A stretch of DNA of 47,374 bases from an uncultured Porphyromonadaceae bacterium (GTDB lineage: Bacteria; Bacteroidota; Bacteroidia; Bacteroidales; Muribaculaceae), in the NCBI GenBank assembly GCA_947177035.1, contig CAMWSS010000016.1, positions 1-47,374 on the forward strand, read 5' to 3'. A program made the position numbers and the translations under genes. Below, piece after piece: positions 42,201-47,374 of this stretch (positions within the stretch are counted from its first letter, which is position 1; each line of letters begins with the position of its first letter). The notes below the pieces were generated by a model. The model had not been told where the DNA came from, did not search any database, and worked only from the letters and a program-made list of their open reading frames with translations.

Positions 42201-43957
42201 AGTGCGGCGGGAGTGCCGCTGGCGGCCGCCACTTCATACATGCCGCCCTTCAACGACGCGTCGACCGTAACGTCACGTATCACCGTGGTCTTCCATGCCG
42301 CACGGTCAAGACGTGCGTTCAGATCCACGGCCGTCGACCGGCTCCAAGGGTTGAAACCGCGGCCTCTGGCGCTGACAACAGCCGACACCGCACCCACTCC
42401 GGCGTCGGGCATGAATGCTCCGACCGGAAACGAATCGGCCCGCAGATGGACGGAATATGATGGAGCTGAGCCGGCATACGTGCCCTTAAGAGCCAGGCGT
42501 CCGGCGGCAGTGCGCGCAGTGACGTCGGCGGCATAGGCGCCTGCATTGGCCGACGCCTTTCCGCGAATGCTCAGAGGCGGAATCCTGACGCCTTTGACCA
42601 GATTCCGGATAGGACCGGGATCGGTCAGCGATCCGCTCATTGTCAAGTCAGCCACCAGCGAGTCTGGCGCAGCAGTGAATCCGGCGGCATAGCCGGCAAT
42701 GCTGACGTCGAATATTTTCGTCATCGAAACCGAAAGCGTGTCAATGTCGACGCGGCTCATGGTGCCGGCCGCGCTCACCCGAAGGCTCAGCGGGACGTCG
42801 CGCCTCAGCGGAGCGAGCATCGGACTCAGAGCCGGCATTGCCGTAACCACGTCGGCCAATCCGATTCCTGCCGAAGCCGAAACCGAAACTGGCGCACGGC
42901 CGGGAACGCTGTCAAGCCCCATTTCAGCAGTGACAGCGACTGTCGACGACGGAGTCAGCAGGCGAAAATCAGTGATGCGTATCCCGGCCGAATCCATGGC
43001 GAAAACGCCGTCGGCGTCAAGGGCGAGTCCGCAGCGTTCGCGAGTGTGCAGACGCACCACCGGCACCGTCATCTCAGTGCCGCGCATGGCGAAATCCTGC
43101 ACCTCGATTTCCGTTTCGCTGACGCTGAGCCAGTCCGGATCCAGCCCGGGCAGAGGCTCGGCGCCGGCTTTGCCATAGAGCGCGACGGGGGCATCGACCG
43201 TGAGCCGCCGGCAGTCAATGTCGACCTGCTGCGGAGTGACAGCCACGCGTCCGCCGTCAAGCAGCGCCGAAGCCACAGATGCCGCAATCGTGTCAGTGAC
43301 AAGCGAATCAGCTCCGGCCGAAGTCATCGACATCGAATAATCGACACGGGCCAGCTCCACGCGCGCAACATTGATTTCCATGTCTGCCGCCGAAGACGCA
43401 GTGTCGGTTTTCTCCTTGCCTTCGGTGCCCATGAGCAACCTGACGCGCGCCCCAGCGAGCCGCGCCAGCCCAACGTCGATGCGCGAAGCCGACATGGTCA
43501 TGGAGGCCGACCGGACAATGACAGAATCGGCCACAGCGCCTATATAGAGCGAATCGGCGCCCCCCATCTGATAGAACGCACCTGTCACTTCGGCGCGTTT
43601 CACGCCGAGATGGCCGCGCAGCAGCGGCAGGATCTCCAGATCGGCTTCGGCGCGTCGGGCCGTGAGCATGGTGTCGCCGGTCTCGGCCATCACCACCGAC
43701 GCATCTTCCACTGCCAGACGCAAGGGAAATCCAAGGCTCAGATCCTCCACCCCGATTTTCATTCCGGCGCTCTCTTCGACCATCGGCAGCACCTTGTGGG
43801 CCACGGCATTGAGCACTCCGGGCACATAGAGCGCCGCGACGGCGACGAGCAGCAACGCGACCAGCGCCACAGGGATCAGAAGAACCGTGCGGAGCCATCG
43901 GAGAGCACGCCGGCGGACCGGTTTGCCTTGTGGTGTATGCGTGTCGGCAGCAGTCAA
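39233..43957 (-). CDS. tamB: TamB, translocation/assembly module inner-membrane protein
   Basis: 1574 residues. One N-terminal signal-anchor helix (about 22-48, 'VLLIPVALVALLLVAVAALY') followed by an AsmA-like start and a very long repetitive beta-taco/groove region. The C-terminal 450 residues hold the TamB (DUF490) domain: 'GRLTGRFNINEGYVRYSLPV', 'NPAFSVSAVDQVRANVTQQG' and 'NMNVAFDLSTVDDIAVQNEL'. Spans the periplasm and pairs with the outer-membrane TamL; the family is linked to phospholipid transport. GC-rich codon use gives long open frames on the opposite strand that are not genes. 32 bases after the Crp/Fnr gene. Confidence 0.93.
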   Translation of the reverse strand: MTAADTHTPQGKPVRRRALRWLRTVLLIPVALVALLLVAVAALYVPGVLNAVAHKVLPMVEESAGMKIGVEDLSLGFPLRLAVEDASVVMAETGDTMLTARRAEADLEILPLLRGHLGVKRAEVTGAFYQMGGADSLYIGAVADSVIVRSASMTMSASRIDVGLARLAGARVRLLMGTEGKEKTDTASSAADMEINVARVELARVDYSMSMTSAGADSLVTDTIAASVASALLDGGRVAVTPQQVDIDCRRLTVDAPVALYGKAGAEPLPGLDPDWLSVSETEIEVQDFAMRGTEMTVPVVRLHTRERCGLALDADGVFAMDSAGIRITDFRLLTPSSTVAVTAEMGLDSVPGRAPVSVSASAGIGLADVVTAMPALSPMLAPLRRDVPLSLRVSAAGTMSRVDIDTLSVSMTKIFDVSIAGYAAGFTAAPDSLVADLTMSGSLTDPGPIRNLVKGVRIPPLSIRGKASANAGAYAADVTARTAAGRLALKGTYAGSAPSYSVHLRADSFPVGAFMPDAGVGAVSAVVSARGRGFNPWSRSTAVDLNARLDRAAWKTTVIRDVTVDASLKGGMYEVAAASGTPAALFDIKAAGALSRRQVSWMAGGRVSSLDLRAFGLTDSVMHGSLAIESAGSLDPQGDSICVTAAVRDLDWMQGSARLAADSLTASLAGGRRHVAARIAERSMTVEMEADTSLNALIAAAGDAGAAVAAQVAARSVDADTISGLLPRLRLSVEAGADNLINDFLRPSKISFRRLDVNAANDSSVHMQARLLNLLSGQSLRIDTLTASVAQRDSALALAVDMVNRPGTFDEFARVGLRAGMSGNQLRAYVKQQNIHGATGYSLGLQASVADSLVTVGFTPLDAVIAYKDWSFNEGNYISVNPSTFHVDADLDARGQGSRVRLFTSHEHGVDSLSAGHDSSMTLQITDVKIQDWLSINPFAPPIAGNVCASMNITYNQSSLNGSGNVGLSGLTYGKERVGDFDLDVDLSTSRSGVVNADVALMVDSVRTITAVGALNDSTKASPFMLDFAMIRMPLRVANPFLPPRMARLGGWLNGRMEVTGTLARPRFDGYIDFDSATVKVDMIGSGFALSRTKVPVDSNVVRFNDFAITGSNKNALLINGLVDMASLSDPRIDLRLNARDMMIVNSKKRKGTDVYGQAYIDLDASVRGNMRFLNVDASLSLLPRTNVTYILSEAGSQIGLQNTSDMVRFVNFNDTAAVAVADSVTVSAMQMMLDARLDIEQGSTIALDLSADGKNRAQIKGDGVLTYTQTPVSADGRLTGRFNINEGYVRYSLPVISEKNFSFNPGGYVSWTGDMMNPAFSVSAVDQVRANVTQQGANSRLVTFDVTLSASGTLGNMNVAFDLSTVDDIAVQNELRAMSAQQRANQAMNLLLYNVYSGPNTTGNANLSGNALYGFLTSQLNTWAANTIKGVDVQFGMDQYNSTRDGSTSTATQYSYKVSKSLFNNRFKIVVGGNYSTDASQDENLSQNLISDISFEYLLNDAGSMYVKLFRHTGYESILEGEITQTGVGFVLKRKISRLSDIFRFRRRRPATPMIQSQSDLNKADNHDTDNH

Positions 43958-43989
43958 AACGTATATTCTTCGATTAAAAAAACAAATTA

Positions 43990-44703
43990 TCAGTTGCCTG
44001 AATCGGCCGTCAGACTGTCGAGCAGCTCCTGACGCGAAATGACTCTTATAGCCCTAAGCGAATCGGACTCGACAATCCGCTGCGCCTTAAGCTTTTCAAC
44101 CACGGCCACATATGATGCTTTTGCAACACCCAGCAGCGTGTTCATGTCGCGCCCGTGGCTACACATCACGATGTCTGTGCTTCCGGGTTGCGTCATCCCC
44201 TGCACCCAACATGCGATTTTCTGCTCCACCGAGCCGGAGGCGGCTTCGGCCAGAGCCATCTGCCCTTTCTGCGCGGCAGAGCTAAGCACGTTGAGATAGT
44301 TGAGCATGAAGACCGGGTCTTCGGCAAGCATCGAGCGATAGACGTCTTTGGTTATCTGCATCATCCCCACAGGGCCGATGGCAGTGGCGGTTCCGGGATA
44401 GCGGTTGGTGCGTCCGAACAGATACTCCGGAGCGATCACGTTTGGTCCGGCAAGGGTCTGAGCCACAGAAAACCGGCCGTTTGACGCGACGATCTCCACT
44501 CTCACCGATCCGCTGACAATGAATTTCAGATGCGTGCACTCCTGCCCGGCAACGGCAATCTCGTCACCGTCGGCATATTTGATGAAATGCAGCGGGACAT
44601 GGCCCGCAACCTGCTGCAGGCGGGTCTGGCTCACTCCCTTGATGAGCGGCAACTCGCGCAAGATGGTGAATATGCTCCCTTCGTTGTCTTTGTTGGTCTT
44701 CAC
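43990..44703 (-). CDS. Crp/Fnr family transcriptional regulator
   Basis: 237 residues. N-terminal cyclic-nucleotide-binding-like barrel ('FIKYADGDEIAVAGQECTHL', 'FIVSGSVRVEI'), a dimerisation helix (about 125-160) and a C-terminal winged HTH ('DMNTLLGVAKASYVAVVEKL'). The Arg/Glu signature that binds cAMP in Crp is absent, and there are no Fnr-type Cys clusters, so the effector is unknown. Located between rsgA and tamB on the same strand, possibly transcribed with tamB/tamL (32-base gap). Confidence 0.88.
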   Translation of the reverse strand: MKTNKDNEGSIFTILRELPLIKGVSQTRLQQVAGHVPLHFIKYADGDEIAVAGQECTHLKFIVSGSVRVEIVASNGRFSVAQTLAGPNVIAPEYLFGRTNRYPGTATAIGPVGMMQITKDVYRSMLAEDPVFMLNYLNVLSSAAQKGQMALAEAASGSVEQKIACWVQGMTQPGSTDIVMCSHGRDMNTLLGVAKASYVAVVEKLKAQRIVESDSLRAIRVISRQELLDSLTADSGN

Positions 44704-44740
44704 AATATTTAATAATCCGGTTTTGCTGAATTAACAAACA

Positions 44741-44774
44741 GCCGGAGCGTAAAGTTTACCTCCGCTGCTCCGGC
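44741..44774 (-). terminator. Terminator after rsgA
   Basis: GCCGGAGC (44741-44748) pairs with GCTCCGGC (44767-44774); on the minus strand the stem is followed by T-rich TGTTTGTTAATT. It lies 12 bases after the rsgA stop. Confidence 0.65.
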
Positions 44775-44785
44775 AGCCGCCACAC

Positions 44786-45748
44786 TCAGCGATATTTTCC
44801 GGCCGAAGCCGGATCCGTGTCTGACAGGACGGAGAGATATGACGCATAGCGCGACGGCGCTATCAGCTGCGCCTCAATATCTGCCATCACGGCGCATCCC
44901 GGTTCGCCGGTGTGGGTGCAGTCGCCGAAACGGCAGCGTGCCGAAGCGGCAAATATCTCAGGAAAGAAATGCGCCACTTCATGGCGGTCGAAGTCAATCG
45001 TTCCGAAGCCCTTCACCCCGGGGGTGTCGATCAGGCGTCCGCCGTCGGGCAGATCATACATGCGGGAGAATGTGGTTGTGTGCATGCCGGTGCGGTGGGC
45101 GTCGGAGATCACTGCCGTGCGCAATTCGGCGTCGGGCACAAGCGCATTGATCAGCGATGACTTGCCGACTCCGGAGTTGCCGCTGAGCAGCACGATCTTC
45201 CCCTTCACAGCCTCACGCAACTCATCCAGGCCCGATCCGGCCTTGACCGAAGTGACGATCACCTGATAGCCCACCGTGCGATAGAGATGACACACAGCTT
45301 CGAGCAGTTCCTGATCTTCGGCTTCGCAGAGCAGATCCGACTTGTTGATGACCAGTATGGCCGGCACGCCATATGCCTCGGCGGTGGCCAGGAAACGGTC
45401 GATAAACGTGGTCGAGGTGACCGGCTGCGTCAGCGTGGCCACCAGCAGCACGCAGTCAACGTTCGACGCCAGAATATGGCTCTCCTTGCTCAGATTGCTT
45501 GCGCGCCTGATTATGTAGTTGCGGCGCGGAGAGATGGCTGAAATGAATGCGACCGAGGCGTCGGCATCAGTCACAGTAACCCTGTCGCCGACGGCAACGG
45601 GGCTGGTTGTGCGGACTCCGCGCAGCCGCAGGTTGCCCTTGGCCGCGGCGGTGACCGTGCGGCCATCGTCGAGGAGCACCTGATAGCGGTTGCCGTTGTT
45701 GCATGTCACCAGGCCCTCGATGGTTTCGTTCCTGTTGTTGTTGCCCAT
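44786..45748 (-). CDS. rsgA: RsgA, ribosome small-subunit-dependent GTPase
   Basis: 320 residues. N-terminal OB fold (about 10-70), then the circularly permuted GTPase order G4-G1-G3: 'LVINKSDLL', 'LLSGNSGVGKSSLINALVPD', 'RLIDTPGVKGFG'. C-terminal zinc site 'CRFGDCTHTGEPGC' (C-x4-C-x-H-x5-C). RsgA matures and checks the 30S subunit. It starts directly after the stop of the 118-residue conserved gene (45749), so the two are co-transcribed. Confidence 0.96.
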   Translation of the reverse strand: MGNNNRNETIEGLVTCNNGNRYQVLLDDGRTVTAAAKGNLRLRGVRTTSPVAVGDRVTVTDADASVAFISAISPRRNYIIRRASNLSKESHILASNVDCVLLVATLTQPVTSTTFIDRFLATAEAYGVPAILVINKSDLLCEAEDQELLEAVCHLYRTVGYQVIVTSVKAGSGLDELREAVKGKIVLLSGNSGVGKSSLINALVPDAELRTAVISDAHRTGMHTTTFSRMYDLPDGGRLIDTPGVKGFGTIDFDRHEVAHFFPEIFAASARCRFGDCTHTGEPGCAVMADIEAQLIAPSRYASYLSVLSDTDPASAGKYR

Positions 45749-46105
45749 CTATGGTTTTCCGAGTCCGAAAATCCGGCGCAGCCTTTGGCGGAACGGCATT
45801 TTAATCTGCCTTATGTGGACGTTGGCCGAGAGATCGGATTTGTTGATGAATATTATGGAATTCGGCAGCACCACCGCCACCGCCTCAGGCAGATCGGCCA
45901 CACCGTTCACCCGCTCGAGTTCAATTTCGCGGAATGGCGACGACTGAGGCATTCCGGTGAACACCAGTCTTTCGCCGTCCATGTCGAGCGCATCGGTGTC
46001 GAGCACATAATCCACCAACAGCGACAGGTTCCGGTCCTCAAGCCTCTTTGGCTGTCGGCGGAATCGCCTGTAAAGTTCATTGATCGTGTCAGCAGTTATA
46101 GCCAT
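45749..46105 (-). CDS. Conserved small protein of unknown function
   Basis: 118 residues. No known motif recognised; the N-terminus is helical ('ITADTINELYRRFRRQPKRL') and the middle alternates beta-like stretches ('AVAVVLPNSIIFINKSDLSA'); the C-terminus is basic. Lies between lpxB and rsgA with a 15-base gap to lpxB and no gap to rsgA. Probably cytoplasmic. Function unknown. Confidence 0.8.
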   Translation of the reverse strand: MAITADTINELYRRFRRQPKRLEDRNLSLLVDYVLDTDALDMDGERLVFTGMPQSSPFREIELERVNGVADLPEAVAVVLPNSIIFINKSDLSANVHIRQIKMPFRQRLRRIFGLGKP

Positions 46106-46115
46106 AATCCATCTG

Positions 46116-46123
46116 CAAAGTTA
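46116..46123 (-). promoter_or_regulatory. -7 element for the small-protein/rsgA operon
   Basis: TAACTTTG on the minus strand (46123-46116) overlaps the lpxB stop codon and lies 10 bases before the ATG at 46105, implying a transcript with almost no leader. No clear TTTG -33 element at the right distance. Confidence 0.45.
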
Positions 46124-47278
46124 CGAAATTTCCACGGATTGCGAAACTTTATCTCCCTGGCGGAGATCATCAAAAATTATCGCGGCGGCATTTGCGGCGG
46201 CATCGGAGGTGCCGAGCCTGCGGCGTATCTCGGCATAACCGGCCTGCTGGATGGAATGACGCTTGTGGCCGGGGAGCAGCGGCACCATCTGGCGCACGAT
46301 TTCAAGCGGCGTGCATTTGTGCATCAGCAACTCAGGCACCACCGGCGCGTCGGCTATAAGGTTCGGGAGCGACACATACGGAATTTTGAGCACACGACTC
46401 ATCGCGGCATACATCAGCCGCGATGCCGAATGGCGGTAGCATACGACCTGCGGAGTGCCTGTCAGGGCACATTCCAGAGTGGCTGTGCCTGAGGTGACAA
46501 GCGCCACTGTGGCCACGGCCATCAGATCGGTGGTGCACTCCCAGACCACCTTCGCTCCGGTCATTCCGGCATAAAATTCAGGCTCGATGGCAGGCGCGCC
46601 GGCAATAACGGTCTGATATTTCGAGGCAAGCACCCGCGCCGCCTCGAGCATCACCGGCAGATTCGACGAAATCTCGCTGCGGCGGCTGCCTGGCACCAGC
46701 GCCAGAATCGGCTTGTCGGGCAGGCCGTGATCGCCACAAAAGCGCTCCAGATCAGGAGCGGCTGCCAGGCGCCGGTCAATCTCTCCGACCGAAGGATTGC
46801 CGACATAGTCCACTTCCATGCCGTGGCCGCGATAGAATCCGACTTCAAAAGGGAGAATGCTCAGCACCCGCCGACACAGCCTCCTGATGGCAGCGACACG
46901 ATGTTCTTTCCAGGCCCACACCTTTGGCGAAATATAGTAATAGACCGGAATGCCGAGCGACGCGGCGTGTTCGGCAATGCGGAGATTAAACGAAGGATAA
47001 TCGACCGGAATGAACACGTCTGGCCTGACGCGATCGAGCATCCGCCGGGCAACATTGAGATTGCGGGTCACGTCGGGCAGATGGCGCACCACCTGTCCGA
47101 AACCCATATATGCCATATCGCGGTAATGCACAACCGGCTTGGTTCCTGAGGCGTCAGCCATCAGATCGCCGCCGAGAAAGCAGAATCGCGCTTCGGGATC
47201 AAGTCGGCGCAACGCCTTGATCAGTTCAGAGGCGTGAAGGTCGCCGGACGCCTCGCCGGCACAGAGCATATAGATCAT
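46121..47278 (-). CDS. lpxB: LpxB, lipid-A-disaccharide synthase
   Basis: 385 residues from the ATG at 47278 ('MIYMLCAGEASGDLHASELI'); a longer start at 47290 would lie inside the apparent -7 box. GT19 motifs: 'GEASGDLHA' at the N-terminus, 'YYISPKVWAWKEHRV', 'LPFEVGFYRGHGMEVDYVGN', 'LALVPGSRRSEI' and 'LVTSGTATLECALTGTPQVV'. It joins UDP-2,3-diacylglucosamine and lipid X to make lipid A disaccharide at the inner membrane. Downstream of it lies the small-protein/rsgA pair. Confidence 0.96.
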   Translation of the reverse strand: MIYMLCAGEASGDLHASELIKALRRLDPEARFCFLGGDLMADASGTKPVVHYRDMAYMGFGQVVRHLPDVTRNLNVARRMLDRVRPDVFIPVDYPSFNLRIAEHAASLGIPVYYYISPKVWAWKEHRVAAIRRLCRRVLSILPFEVGFYRGHGMEVDYVGNPSVGEIDRRLAAAPDLERFCGDHGLPDKPILALVPGSRRSEISSNLPVMLEAARVLASKYQTVIAGAPAIEPEFYAGMTGAKVVWECTTDLMAVATVALVTSGTATLECALTGTPQVVCYRHSASRLMYAAMSRVLKIPYVSLPNLIADAPVVPELLMHKCTPLEIVRQMVPLLPGHKRHSIQQAGYAEIRRRLGTSDAAANAAAIIFDDLRQGDKVSQSVEIS

Positions 47279-47287
47279 ATATGTCTG

Positions 47288-47295
47288 CAAAGATA
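47288..47295 (-). promoter_or_regulatory. -7 element upstream of lpxB
   Basis: TATCTTTG on the minus strand (47295-47288) fits TAnnTTTG and ends 9 bases before the ATG at 47278, implying a very short leader. No TTTG is seen 19-21 bases further upstream. The last 80 bases of the window show no gene. Confidence 0.4.
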
Positions 47296-47374
47296 ATGTT
47301 TTTCCGGCAATTCACGGGCCTTAGACCCCGTTCCCCAATATTTGTTAACGCTGGGGCGGTCAAGCGCCGTGCAG

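Noticed and set aside
39278-43178. Several long plus-strand open frames opposite tamB
   Set aside because: They are His/Arg-rich shadows of GC-rich tamB codons; the minus-strand frame has clear TamB domains over 1574 residues.

Overview
The window reads as a chromosomal segment of a Bacteroidales bacterium, probably of the Muribaculaceae type (inferred). The signs are Bacteroidetes promoters (TTTG, about 20 bases, TAnnTTTG), a UpxY antiterminator heading a capsule locus, CTnDOT-style integrase architecture, the TamL/TamB pair, and the GH57/GT4/debranching-enzyme glycogen cluster.

Region 1 (1-7101, mostly minus strand) is accessory DNA. A five-gene co-directional run (XRE regulator, GIY-YIG nuclease, membrane protein with a nuclease-like C-terminus, WG-repeat protein, NTF2-like/zinc-ribbon protein) starts from one clear promoter near 4250-4280. 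It is followed by a hairpin-rich spacer, a 12-bp-period repeat array (4847-5020), two small HTH/excisionase-like proteins and a complete tyrosine recombinase. This looks like the end of an integrative element beside a CAT-anticodon tRNA gene (7346-7419), with cargo that may be a defence or stress system.

Region 2 (7596-30509, plus strand) is a capsular/extracellular polysaccharide operon. It starts with what appears to be a phase-variable switch: a perfect 17-bp inverted repeat (7596-7612 / 7767-7783) encloses a TAACTTTG promoter pointing at upxY. Then come upxY, Wzy, Wzx, many glycosyltransferases (GT2, GT4, GT32, capsule-synthesis type), three left-handed beta-helix acyltransferases, a CDP-glycerol pair (cytidylyltransferase and glycerophosphotransferase), and a 3' module of SDR epimerase, PglC-like initiating transferase, PLP decarboxylase and ATP-grasp ligase. 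Most neighbours overlap by a few bases. The middle (about 10-25 kb) is AT-richer and carries scars of gene turnover: a gutted acyltransferase, a glycosyltransferase C-terminal fossil, and an acetyltransferase with an early in-frame stop. The operon ends with a tyrosine-recombinase-like protein that has lost its catalytic residues.

Region 3 (30600-36954, plus strand) is core metabolism: a glycogen debranching enzyme, a GT4 glycogen-synthase-like enzyme and a GH57 amylase with a lysine-rich tail, then a small membrane protein overlapping an ECF sigma factor, a collapsed outer-membrane protein gene and a small 2[4Fe-4S] ferredoxin.

Region 4 (36964-47278, minus strand) is core envelope and housekeeping: lpxB, a conserved small protein, rsgA, a Crp/Fnr regulator, tamB and tamL.
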